DNA of 64,000 bases from Macrobrachium rosenbergii (Eukaryota; Arthropoda; Malacostraca; Decapoda; Palaemonidae): contig NC_089763.1 of the NCBI RefSeq assembly GCF_040412425.1, positions 55,303,587 to 55,367,586 on the forward strand, read 5' to 3'. Position numbers and translations under genes: made by a program. Below the pieces are notes generated by a model, which saw nothing but the letters and a program-made list of their open reading frames with translations, made no database searches and was not told where the DNA came from. This document shows positions 39,041 through 51,868 of this stretch, piece by piece (position 1 is the stretch's first letter; each line of letters starts with the position of its first letter).

Positions 39041-39060
39041 CCTGAAAGATAAAATCACTG

Positions 39061-39692
<632 letters not shown>

Positions 39693-39745
39693 ATAATATA
39701 TCATACACTGTGCGAATATGACACAATTACGTGTGGAACAGAAAT

Positions 39746-39880
39746 AAATTTCGGACTCAAATCAGGATCGAACCCAGTTCTTTCAAATGAAAGACCAGAG
39801 CGCTGCGTGTCCTGGTTGGCAGCGCTCTGGTCTTTCATTTGAAAGACTTGGGTTTCGATCCTGACGTGAGTCAGAAATTT
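39746..39880. repeat. tRNA-like foldback hairpin
   Basis: The left arm (39746-39806) and right arm (39819-39880) are near-perfect reverse complements separated by 12 bp. The right arm reads as a tRNA-like body: GGTTGGCAGCGCTCTGG resembles a D-arm/A-box region, TCTTTCATTTGAAAGA an anticodon-type stem, and GGGTTTCGATCC a B-box. The left arm is the same in inverse. AT arrays lie on both sides. Confidence 0.82.
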
Positions 39881-39881
39881 T

Positions 39882-39888
39882 ATATATA

Positions 39889-39945
<57 letters not shown>
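39882..39945. repeat. (AT)n array between foldback copies
   Basis: AT units with one interruption. Confidence 0.95.
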
Positions 39946-39948
<3 letters not shown>

Positions 39949-39997
39949 TGTAAATATGATAGAAATGCCAACACACAATTACATGTGGAACAGAAAT

Positions 39998-40103
39998 AAA
40001 TTTCTGACTCAAGTCAGGATCGAACCCAGCTTTGCCTGATTGGCAGCGCTCTGGTCTTTCATTTGAAAGACCTGGGTTCAATCCTGATATAAGTAAGGAA
40101 TTT
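39998..40103. repeat. Second foldback copy with deleted left arm
   Basis: The right arm (40042-40103) is complete and matches 39819-39880. The left arm (39998-40030) lacks about 28 bp next to the loop. The upstream ~35 bp (ACACAATTACATGTGGAACA) also match the first copy, so the whole unit including flank was duplicated. Confidence 0.8.
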
Positions 40104-40116
40104 ATACTTACTGTAT

Positions 40117-40212
<96 letters not shown>

Positions 40213-40220
40213 ATACACAC
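40117..40220. repeat. (AC)n-(AT)n-(GT)n microsatellite
   Basis: AC units, then AT, then GTGT: a mirror-symmetric arrangement that is self-complementary over about 100 bp. Confidence 0.94.
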
Positions 40221-40586
40221 ATACACAGTTATCCTAGCTGATGGTTTTATCTCTTTCTTTGGCGGCATCCATCTTCATTTTGTGTCAAAAAACTTGCTGA
40301 TAACCAGAAGGCTATACTTTTATGGCGCTATCCCTTTGTAAATGAAAGGAGGCATATTATAAAAATATTATTTGTATAAATAAAGGTAATGCCACGAAGG
40401 AAAGAGAAACGGTGGAGTGGTACTAGGTCTTTCGACTTACGTCCTTTATTTAGCTATGTAAATGACAGCAAGTCGAAAGGCCTAGCACCATTCCTCTTTC
40501 GTTACTATTTACCTCACCTTCCTTATTTGCGTGATGGCATTACCTTTATATAAATATACTCATCACCTTCCTTATTATTTGTGTGA

Positions 40587-40590
<4 letters not shown>
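40221..40590. other. Non-coding segment with a short inverted motif
   Basis: Unique sequence. A box at 40412-40438 (GTGGTACTAGGTCTTTCGACTT) recurs inverted at 40467-40492. No gene is seen. Confidence 0.5.
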
Positions 40591-40650
<60 letters not shown>

Positions 40651-40715
40651 TACATATATACATATATATATACATATATACATATATACATATATACATA
40701 CATACACACATACAT

Positions 40716-40785
<70 letters not shown>

Positions 40786-40817
40786 TTATTTTTCATTTTT
40801 TATTTATTTATTTTATT

Positions 40818-40885
<68 letters not shown>
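40591..40885. repeat. (AT)n/(ATAC)n array followed by (GA)n
   Basis: AT and TACA units to about 40781, a short T-rich spacer, then about 30 GA units (40823-40884). Confidence 0.95.
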
Positions 40886-40887
<2 letters not shown>

Positions 40888-41233
40888 CTCACTATATCAA
40901 TATATAATTTGTATATACGGTTAGAGGAAAAATGTAGTAGTGAAGAAAAATTCTATTGCGAATTAAAGTATTTATATCTGGAACGTTCATTATTGCAAAC
41001 GCTTCTAAGGTGATTGAGTAATTAACTTTTAATTACAGCAGACACAAAGAGTTAAGAGTAGGGAACTGAGAATAGAAAGAGGAGGTTGTCAGTTTGTAAA
41101 TAAAACAGAAAAGATTCGTATACCATTCCAGATTCTTGTGGAACAGAATCATTACATTCTCTTTCTTCCAGTAATCTCCATTAATAGAAAATATTTAATT
41201 TTCTCTCCCGTTTATTATTTGTTTGTAACTTCT

Positions 41234-41236
<3 letters not shown>

Positions 41237-41280
<44 letters not shown>
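41237..41280. repeat. (CT)n microsatellite
   Basis: About 21 CT units. Confidence 0.95.
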
Positions 41281-41698
41281 ATCTGTGTATTTGCGCATGT
41301 GTTTATGCTAATACTTTTACAATTTTGCAGTGATCTCTCTGCACATCTCATCATTCCATTCCCCCATTTATCCTCGTTATAAAACTTCTTCGCGAACATT
41401 TCATATCAACATCTAAATTTTTCGTAAATGTGAAGCCAAATTCCTCCCTGATTTTCCGTCATTGTGAATAATCTCCACAATTAATTCTTACATCCCAGCA
41501 TTCCCCTAAAAACTCCTCTTTCAAGCATTTTGCAAAAATCCCGCGGCTTTCCTTGCTTAACCTACCATGTGATTCACATTCAATCGTAAATCACCAATCG
41601 TATTTATCTTCAGGTATCTATTTAAATCAACTGTTGCCATCCTACGCCTGTCGTACTAACACTGCTCCCACTATATGACTTTCAGTTACCTCCACATC

Positions 41699-42012
41699 TT
41701 TGTCCCCGTAGGGGGAAGTGCAGTCAGTGCACCTTTCGCGGTGCACTGTAGGCTTTACTAAGGTTCTTTGCAGCGTCCCTTCGGCCCCTAGCATAAACCC
41801 TTTCATTCCTTCCACTGTACTTCCATTCATATTCTCTTTCTTCCATACTGGTATCCACCCTCTCTTAACAATTGTTTCATAGTACAACTGCTAAGTTTTC
41901 CTCCTGTTACACCTTTTAGACCTTTCTACTCTCAGTACCCGTTCGAGCGTTGAATGATCTCATAGGTCGCAGCGCTAGGCCTTTAGCCTAAATTCTATAT
42001 TCCATTCCATAT
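41699..42012 (+). repeat. SINE-like dispersed repeat, copy 3
   Basis: The fullest copy of the family also found at 35057 and 36085, starting TTTGTCCCCGTAGGGGGAAG and ending in AAATTCTATATTCCATTCC. Confidence 0.87.
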
Positions 42013-42314
42013 CCTTTTATAAGATCAAAATTACACCCTTGACCCTCACTGCCCTTCAGACATAATATTATTGCTTTAAGTGGAGCTGTGTACCAGAAAG
42101 GAAGGACCTTAACATCCAGAAAGCGTAAGTATGAGAACAAGGGAGATGCGAGTGGAATGGCGAATTGTTTGGACGGGGGTTGGTCGAAGCGCCGCTGATG
42201 GATGGGGGGATCTGTGTATGTGTGTGAAGTGGTTGATGTTGGGGAACGCTTCTGCGCTTTGTTTGGTCGACGATTGCGTATTTAAAGGATGGAAGTGATA
42301 GTCACCGATACCCC

Positions 42315-42715
42315 TTTTTAAGTTTTCTGTAAAAGGAAACTATTGTGCCGGCTTCGTCTGTCCGTCCGCAATTTTTCTGTCCGCCCTCAGATCTTAAAAT
42401 TCCTGAATCTAGAGGGCTGCAAATTGGTATGTTGATCATCTACCCTCCAGTCATCAAACATACCAAATTGCAGCCCTCTACCCTCGATAGCTTTTATTTT
42501 ATTTAAAGTTAAAATTAGCCAAAATCGTGCGTCTGGCAACGATATAGGACAGGCCACCACTGAGCCGTGGGTAAAGGTTCATGGGCCGCGGCTCACACAG
42601 AATTATGACAAGACCACCAAAAGATAGATCTGTTTTCGGCAACCTTGGTTATACGCTGTAGCGGTTGTACAGAAAACTCGATTGCGCCGAAGAAACATCG
42701 GCACATTTTTTACTT
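42315..42715. repeat. MITE-like element with central palindrome
   Basis: About 400 bp, moderately GC-rich against an AT-rich background. Short inverted boxes lie near the ends (AGTTTTCTGTA at 42321, TACAGAAAACT at 42668), together with a second related pair. A central hairpin has arms 42411-42436 and 42453-42479 that match almost perfectly in inverse. No coding capacity. I recall close relatives as very abundant in palaemonid shrimps, unverified. Confidence 0.72.
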
Positions 42716-42829
42716 GTTATTTGTTAGTTTTGTTTGTTTGATACCTGGAACCATCACTTGAGTGGAAATAAAAAAAAAAAAAAATTAATATGTTTAGTTC
42801 AATGTCATGCCACTCTCTCTCTCCCTCTC

Positions 42830-42884
42830 TATACACACACACACACACGCACACACATATATATATGTATGTATGTTCTGTATG

Positions 42885-42977
<93 letters not shown>

Positions 42978-43015
42978 TGTATATATATATAAACAAACAC
43001 ACACACACAATTTTG
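42830..43015. repeat. (AC)n-(AT)n-(AC)n array
   Basis: AC units, TATG units, an AT run 42889-42974 and a closing ACAC block. Confidence 0.94.
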
Positions 43016-43275
43016 AGATGAAACTCATGAAACCTCGATATCCGGATGATACTAAAAAAAGATATAAGAGCCGAAGATATTTAAGGAAGGTCCCTTGAGA
43101 GAGATAGGAAAAGTAATTCGTATACTGGTGTTTCAGGAAAAGAAGTAATACCCTGGAGGACATGGCATGTCTCCCTTTTTATGTTGGCTTTCAAGACGAT
43201 GTTATTGATATTCGATAATAATGACGAGTTTGGAAGCGGAGATCCAGATACAGATATGTAAAACAGATACAGATA
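43016..43275. other. Short non-coding segment
   Basis: Unique sequence between arrays, no gene seen. Confidence 0.5.
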
Positions 43276-44905
<1,630 letters not shown>

Positions 44906-47441
44906 CACGTATGTGAGAATGTGTGTATGTATAAATGTATGTATTATATATATATTTATATTATATTCTATATATATATATATATGTTGCCTAAAATTTT
45001 ATTTTTATTCTAGAGCATTATTGGTGCCTAAATATCCTAGTACCTTTTGGTATAAAAGATATAGCTTTGTTTCCATAAATTTTGTTGTTGTTAGAGAATG
45101 CTTTGACTTTCTTCGATATTTTTTTTCCTCTTTTCACTAAGACACCTTTAAAGATAAGCAGAATTTATATTATGCTGTCTATTCCAAATGGTAAAGTGAT
45201 AGTAATTTCTCATAGTTGTATATCAACTCAAACGTTGTAGTATAAACTATAGTTATCGAAAATTTTTTTTCGACTCCTTGTCCAAATACAAACAAGTTTC
45301 CTGGCTTTCGAATCGGCATAATTTTTGTCTCCTTTTAGGTCATGGAAGTGTCATGCAAGGGAATCTTGATCATGCAGATTAAAACTGACAGACTCGCAAA
45401 TGGTTTTACTTCTGGCTTTAACTTGGTAGAAAATGGTCTCTTAGTCATAAACTTGTAATGTGGGTTTTTGATCTTCCAGCTATGGAACTCTTACGAATGA
45501 TGATTCGTTTTGTAACCTGGGAAAATTTCTAACATTTTGTTGAATTTTAAGGGTTTAAATTTTAATTCCTTAATTATTGATTCTTGCAAGATTGTATATT
45601 TGATTCATGATGGTTTTCATTATGCATGCCAATTTAAGGGCGGTAATTCTGGTCACTAAGTTTTAGTCCTTTCAGAAAATATTTGCCTGTTCCTACAAAG
45701 CACATATGTAGGCATCTTTTCTCTGGCGTCAGTGGGAATATGTCATTGCTCTTGATATCTAAAAGTCTTTGGACGGATTCTTGGTAAAAGGCGATGTCAG
45801 CTAATGCCTGCTTGTTTTGTTCTTCTTTTTGTAAAATCTTTATAAGGGTTTATCAGAACTGTCTTCTTCTGCTCCAGTCGCTTCATCGACCCTCTTCCAT
45901 CTCTCCTGAACCATTAGGCTACCTTCTAGGTATCAACGATCTCCTTCACCTTATGTCTTCTCCATTGATACACTGAGATCTTTATGCTTCACTTCGCAAA
46001 TTGTCTGCCTTTCAATCTCGGTCTTCCTCAAAAGCATTTGTTGATCTAGTTGAATCTTTTTAGAAGTTATTAAAACTAATAAATAACATCCTTGCATGTG
46101 ACAGCTGACACTTGGAGTGTATTGGCGTTTCCACGTCCAGTATCTTTCTTATTTGTTTCCCTGCTATCTAGAGCATCACAATAATATTTGAAAATTTGGA
46201 ACCCTAGCACATTATGGCCCACTGGTTCTGAGACGGTATCTGGTTTTAGGTATAACTTATATTTGTATCTGGTGTTAGGTATAACTTATATTTGTATCTG
46301 GTGTTAGGTATAACTTATATTTCTCCTCTGAGCAGCTTATTATTGTTCAGTTCTTTGGCTACTCTTCTGTTTTATAGAGTCAAATCAAAGCTTTTCCATC
46401 AAATAAAGGTTACAGCCATCTGGATAATGCTATTTTGTACATTGCTCTTAAGATCCATATTGTGTACCACCTTCACTCTATTGTCCTTGTTGTACAAATA
46501 GTGATTAACAATCCTGCAAATACCGTGAGGAAGTTGCGAACTCAGGGTCAGTTTCATACCCTTCATTCCCTGAACATGGAATTCTGTGCTTGTGGGTCAT
46601 CATTATTTTAAATGAGAAGTCTTTGAGCCCTAACTGGGCATGTTTTGGTCAGATATGCCATTATAGTTCCCTTCACCACAATGCATATTCAAATCGTTTG
46701 CTTACTTTGCTTATTGCATATTCAGGTTTTTATGAATGTGAAATTTGTGTTTTATCCCAGTGGAATGTCATTAATTTTATCCCAATGAAATGCCGTTTAC
46801 ACTATTCGAAAAACGAAAATTCCTTTTATGTTATGTTTGAAGCGGAAGCTATAAAAAATGAGAAACTGCCAGAGTTGGCCTGCTCAAGCTGAAAAATTGG
46901 GCAATTAAAGAAAAACGTTTTGTCAAAAGCATTAAAGAAAAAGTGATATGTTGCAAGAGAAGAACCGTAATATTTCGTATGCCACACAAAGACACTCATT
47001 TTTGCTTATGCACATATACTGAATACTGTATAGTTGAATAGTGGTGAGTGTGTGTGTGTATATGCGTTTGTATCTTATTTATGTGAATTAAAGTGGCTCA
47101 CACATTCGTGGAGGATATTTATGTACTTTTTAGCAACAAGGTTCAAAAAATGTCAACTCATGACGTAGCTTTCCTCTGGCATTTTTTTTATTTTTTATTT
47201 TTTACTTCAATGATTCCCGCGCATTCACAATGAAGAGAAAAAAAGTAGAGACCCTGCTAAGTAAGCTTCCAGTATAGAATGTCATATGCAATATACAAGA
47301 AAAACAAGTTTACGAAAAGAAAGTATGGTAAATTGCATAATAAAGTTACAAATGCATGCAGTGACTGAATAAATGATATATAAATAGATAAACAATTGAT
47401 AGATAGATACGTTAAAAGAATTAAAACAGAAGATTGCGGCA
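44906..47441. other. Non-coding region, no gene seen
   Basis: AT-rich unique sequence with a three-copy 29-bp repeat at 46236. No coding domain, tRNA or element was recognised. Confidence 0.5.
46236..46322. repeat. 29-bp tandem repeat, three copies
   Basis: Units starting GTATCTGGTGTTAGG, with one substitution in the first copy. Confidence 0.92.
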
Positions 47442-47879
47442 TTTGCCGCTTTCACACCAAGGTGGCACGTCGCACGTCGCATGGCACGTAGCACGCCACT
47501 TGAAAACGAACATTAGGAAATCTATGAAACCTTTCTCATCGAGGTGGCGTGACTCGTCGCATGAGCCATGTGCGACTTGCATGCCACTCCGACATTGAAC
47601 ATGTCCGTTTTTTTTAAGTGTGCGGCTTGCACCCCGGACTGTGATGCCAAACTTTAAATGGAACTTTCACTTCCAAACATTATTAGACGATGTAGTATTA
47701 AATTTTTTTTTTTTTTATTTTAATAACAAAATATACAATAAAATGAAAACTTTTGGATGTATGGCACGTGTTGAGTAGTTTTCAAGAGACTAGACAGATT
47801 TGCGCAAGCACATGTGACAACACTGCCTGATGAGAGGGACACGCAGTAGAAAGATGCTAACTACAGATGTGTGAGCGCA

Positions 47880-47953
47880 GAGGAACGGCTACTCATATTT
47901 CTAAGAGATGATAAATCATTATTGTGTCCAGCAATTGAAAAATATGGTTGAAA
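47880..47953 (+). pseudogene. Possible MADF-like N-terminal fragment
   Basis: One frame reads E-E-R-L-L-I-F-L-R-D-D-K-S-L-L, then C-P-A-I-E-K-Y-G, before a stop. The leu-ile start, acidic turn and ending resemble the first helices of MADF/Myb-SANT-like domains, which PIF/Harbinger elements encode as their second protein. Only about 24 codons, so this is tentative. Confidence 0.35.
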
Positions 47954-47999
47954 CAGTGACACGAAGTAATTGACGAGAAATACATTGCAATTTGCATTA

Positions 48000-48065
<66 letters not shown>

Positions 48066-48067
48066 CA

Positions 48068-48154
<87 letters not shown>

Positions 48155-48155
48155 A
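48000..48155. repeat. (TTA)n and (ACT)n arrays back to back
   Basis: About 22 TTA units (48000-48065) join about 29 ACT units (48067-48155). Confidence 0.96.
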
Positions 48156-48289
48156 GCCAAAACGATAACTCAGCACTGAGTTCCGAAAGGTGACATATGA
48201 AACATAACATAGGGTGTTTAGCAATAGTCATGTGAACTTCTCTTCATCGAGCTCTAGTTGCTTTGCAACTACATGAAAACTGTGAGCTT

Positions 48290-48400
48290 CTACATTATCT
48301 TTAAGATACGAGTGTATCCAGGAGCTCTTCCTTTTTCTTCCTCGCGGGCGAATATAGCACCAATCAAAGCAACAATAACCCCCTCATCCGATGATGCCAT
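48290..48400 (-). pseudogene. Harbinger-like transposase N-terminal remnant
   Basis: Minus-strand ATG at 48398-48400 opens a 36-codon frame: M-A-S-S-D-E-G, then V-A-L-I-G-A-I-F-A-R-E-E-E-K. An acidic start followed by ala/leu-rich helices and a basic/acid stretch is typical of the N-terminus of Harbinger-type transposases in invertebrates. A TAG stop follows and the DDE domain is absent. Confidence 0.42.
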
Positions 48401-48546
48401 CTTGTGCACTGAAGAAGTGAACTGCCACCCTGAAACGCGTGGCGCGTGCTACCTTGGTCTGAAATCACCGTGCCACTTGTCACTTGTCACTTGCCACCTG
48501 CCACTTGCCACGTGCGACGTGCCACCTTGGTGTGAAAGCGGCCTTA

Positions 48547-49190
48547 GGTAACATGGCCTAAAGCATCTTTTAAACTTGCACATAACTTCAAAAGTGTTCG
48601 TAAAGCTGGGGAATAGTTTTTCATTAGGAAGAACTTGCTGTCAGATTCGGGCACTAGCATGTCTAGATGCTGTGCAGTGTGAAACCGTGGCGCGTCGCCA
48701 GGGAATAAATACTAAATAATATCCAACCTTTCTGGGAACTAAATCACCACTTTGAGCTGTTTTGTGTAGGAGATGAAAATATATCCCAAACAATGTGAAA
48801 CGGCAGATTTGATGTATTTGGCTTACTGATGTGTTTGGTAAATGTTGCAGAAATATGAAAGTTTGGTGCTAAGAGCAACGCTTACGAATGTTTGATGACT
48901 AAATTACAGTCTTAACAATGCATAAAGACTCGTAGAATGGGAGGATTGCTACACGGTTATTATTTCACTGAAGATTTCTCGTAAAGTCTAGTAGCTACGT
49001 CATTTCACAATGTGTTGAAACAAATTAAAGGTAAGAGTAACCTTTATTATCTACAATATTGTACAGTGTTAAGTTCAAGGAAAACCATTCATGTAACTAA
49101 TAAGGACTACAGACAACAGAGATCTTTGATTGGGTAAATGCAGTACTAGACATCATAAGTTTCAGGTTATTAAAATACTGCAATAATTCT
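48547..49190. other. Non-coding flank
   Basis: Unique AT-rich sequence between the Harbinger-like element and the minisatellite. No gene seen. Confidence 0.5.
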
Positions 49191-49534
49191 GTCACTGATC
49201 ACTTAACAAGAGAGTGAAGAGCGTTGCATGCATGTCACTGGTCACTTAACAAGAGTGTGAAGAGCATTGCATGCATGTCATTGGTCACTTAACAAGAGTG
49301 TGAAGAGCATTGCATGCATGTCATTGGTCACTTAACAAGAGTGTGAAAAGCATTGCATGCATGTCATTGGTCACTTAATAAGAGTGTGAAGAGCATTGCA
49401 TGCATGTCATTGGTCACTTAACAAGAGTGTGAAAAGCATTGCATGCATGTCATTGGTCACTTAATAAGAGTGTGAAGAGCATTGCATGCATGTCATTGGT
49501 CACTTAACAAGAGTGTGAAGAGCATTACATTCAT
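49191..49534. repeat. 43-bp minisatellite, eight copies
   Basis: Eight head-to-tail units of exactly 43 bp containing GGTCACTTAACAAGAGTGTG and GCATTGCATGCAT. Units 4-5 and 6-7 are two identical dimers, marked by GAAAAGC in the first unit and TTAATAAG in the second. The outer units are the most diverged. Confidence 0.95.
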
Positions 49535-50615
49535 AAATATCAGAACTTATGCCAAGAAGTTTACAAATTAAAGGTTCAGGATTAACTAAGCCAGAGGCAG
49601 TATTAATATACAGTCATTTTCAACATCTGTAGAGAACAGTGGAAGGTAGATTGACCTTTGTGATCAATGCAATCTGGTTTTTTATTGCCCATTAGAACTA
49701 GAAGAGCATTATTTCATGTATGCTTATGTGGAAAATGTCTGTACAAATAGATAAATGACAAATGGAACGAGTTTAAGAAGAACCACCTGGAGGTTGACAT
49801 AAGAAATAATGGGAAAATTCCACTCTTTCTAGTGTGCGTCTGATTTTTTATGTCTGAATTGCTGACTGGAAGTTGGGGGGAAGAAACTCAGGATGCCAGG
49901 TAAAAGAAAGAGGAATGCACTGGAAACTTTAAAATCAAATGCCTGTGAAGTGAATTTTCTTTGTCTTGAATATTGGGTTACCAGTTTCAATCATTAGCCA
50001 GTTATCAACTTTGTTATATATGAGATACGTCTTGTAGCTTTCTTATAATTTCTTTTTTCTCTGCCAATCTGTAAAGTTTCTGATTTTCATGACTTGTCAG
50101 ACTAGGATCAGTTATTCCCCTAGATTTTGAGAGTGCCCCCGAAAGGCAATTATCTAAAATTAATGAATTAATTTAAAACTAATTTAGAGTAAGAACTAAT
50201 TTTGGCACACCCCTTCTTACAAACCTAGGGTTGCCACTAAATCAAACTATCAGTACCACAACAGCATTTCACTTGTAATAACCCTCAACTCCTGGTGTCG
50301 TAACATTTTTCATCCTCATAGTTGCCTTCATTAAATCTTCAACATTCTGTTCCTTGGTTTTATGAAACTCAACCCATCCTTGTCACTTCATCACCATTCA
50401 GCTCTGCCTCTGTTACAGTTTCCTCATTCAACAGATCTAACAAAATACTCGCTCCATTGACCTGGAACTTCAGTCACTTCAAACTGTATCTGTCCAATGA
50501 GATAAATTTGTCCACTAGCTTTTCTCAGTGCATTTACTTCCTTATAAATCGTTTTTTTCTATTTTTATGCAGCATTATTACAGGGTGTACTGCAAACCCC
50601 ATGTTGTATGCCATG

Positions 50616-50617
<2 letters not shown>
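49535..50617. other. Non-coding region, no gene seen
   Basis: Unique AT-rich sequence. The open frames at 50322-50617 run into the AT array and show no domain. Confidence 0.5.
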
Positions 50618-50690
<73 letters not shown>

Positions 50691-50726
50691 TGTATGTGTT
50701 TCCATATTACACACATACACACACAC

Positions 50727-50787
<61 letters not shown>

Positions 50788-50808
50788 TATATATATATAT
50801 ATTATATG
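50618..50808. repeat. (AT)n arrays beside an LTR
   Basis: AT runs 50618-50687 and 50730-50782 with an ACAC block between them, and broken TATA to the LTR start at 50811. Confidence 0.95.
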
Positions 50809-50810
50809 TA

Positions 50811-50939
50811 TGTCACACAATCGAGAGTAAATTTCATTGCTTACCTTTTTCTAAAAAGTCCAGAAGTCCCATCTATTGGTAGCTTGATAATGACTGCATC
50901 AAAAAGGCTACTGGCCATGTACATCTGTACATACACACA

Positions 50940-50978
<39 letters not shown>

Positions 50979-51813
50979 GTCTACAGCGAAACAAGCGTTA
51001 CCCAAAATAATTTATTTGACAATAATCTAACATAACTGGATTGGAAGAAACAAGAGATGAAATGAAATGGAATATTAAGGTTCACCAACTGATCAAACAT
51101 ATTACAGTCCATCATATTCAACCGATTATTCTCTCTAAAGAGTTCCCCAAATAGGTCAAAATAAGTCAAAGTCCAGTACATTCCCAATGAGTACATCTTA
51201 TCCTCTTCCTCAGCGAAACATCTAAAGAAGTCAAATAAAACCCTTATTAAACAAATGCATAAAAATAAAGATATGGGAATTCCTCCGATGTTACTTATAA
51301 AGTACACCCAATGTAGAAAATGCTTGACACAAGTGAGATATATGTTAAATGAAAAGAACAATCTACAGTTTGGAAAACCTAAAATGTTTCCTACCTCCAA
51401 GCATCAGTGTTCACACTCTTATTCGACAGGTCTCAAACCACAGAGTCTTCACAGAAGACTTCTATTAATATTCAGTGTTGATCTTCGAATGACAGATTTG
51501 TGTGATACCTAATACCTTCACACCCTCGAACTCTGCCCCAAAAAACAACACACGTTTGAATGAATTATACGGACGGAACCTGGATATTTCTGGCAAACAA
51601 ACTCACAAAGTCTTGTCGCTAGGCAGGGATGTTCTCACTTCTCAAGAATATCTGACGCACCTGACATGTTTACAGTTCTCTAATCAGGATGCACGCCAGA
51701 CAACAGCTAAACATTCTCTCAAGGTTCTTCCCAATGCCGTTAACCACACTTATTAATCAAACATCTACTGTGTATTGTAATTCATAAAATATCTGTGGCC
51801 TATGAGCTTTTCA
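50811..51813 (-). repeat. 3' LTR (with respect to the minus-strand element)
   Basis: On the + strand it runs from TGTCACACAATC to GAGCTTTTCA and aligns with 59443-60405, with extra sequence near 51280 that the other copy lacks. It contains a (CT)n array at 50947-50978. Confidence 0.87.
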
Positions 51814-51868
51814 GATGCTCAGCCACCACAAAGAAGTGCTGTCCCCAGGACTAGGGAGATAGCAATCA
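51814..51868. other. Segment between env-like gene and 3' LTR
   Basis: Short untranslated part. No clear polypurine tract could be picked on the minus strand. Confidence 0.4.

Larger units (their letters stand above)
37065..39060 (+). mobile_element. Penelope-like element, decayed
   Basis: About 2 kb of + strand coding-like sequence begins immediately after an (AT)n array. An N-terminal region with I-N-L-S-S-K-Q-I-S-E-N is followed by an RT and a GIY-YIG endonuclease near 38740-38960. This domain order defines endonuclease-containing Penelope-like elements. Stops and shifts occur throughout. The 5' end seems truncated at the AT array, and no terminal repeats were recognised. Confidence 0.82.
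47445..48543. mobile_element. PIF/Harbinger-like non-autonomous element
   Basis: The terminal inverted repeats begin (G)GCCGCTTTCACACCAAGG and continue with GTGGCACGTCGCACGT at both ends. The right end is followed by TTA and the left end is preceded by TTT, compatible with a decayed 3-bp TTA/TWA duplication as known for PIF/Harbinger. Inside are a transposase-like N-terminus on the minus strand and a possible MADF-like start on the plus strand, the two proteins such elements carry, with most coding sequence lost. Two triplet microsatellites occupy the middle. Confidence 0.7.

Noticed and set aside
39819..40095. Functional tRNA gene
   Set aside because: B-box-like and D-arm-like parts are present, but a 7-bp acceptor stem and a regular T-stem cannot be formed; treated as tRNA-derived repeat.
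49191..49534. CRISPR array
   Set aside because: Units are contiguous 43-mers without unique spacers, in a eukaryotic genome; it is a minisatellite.
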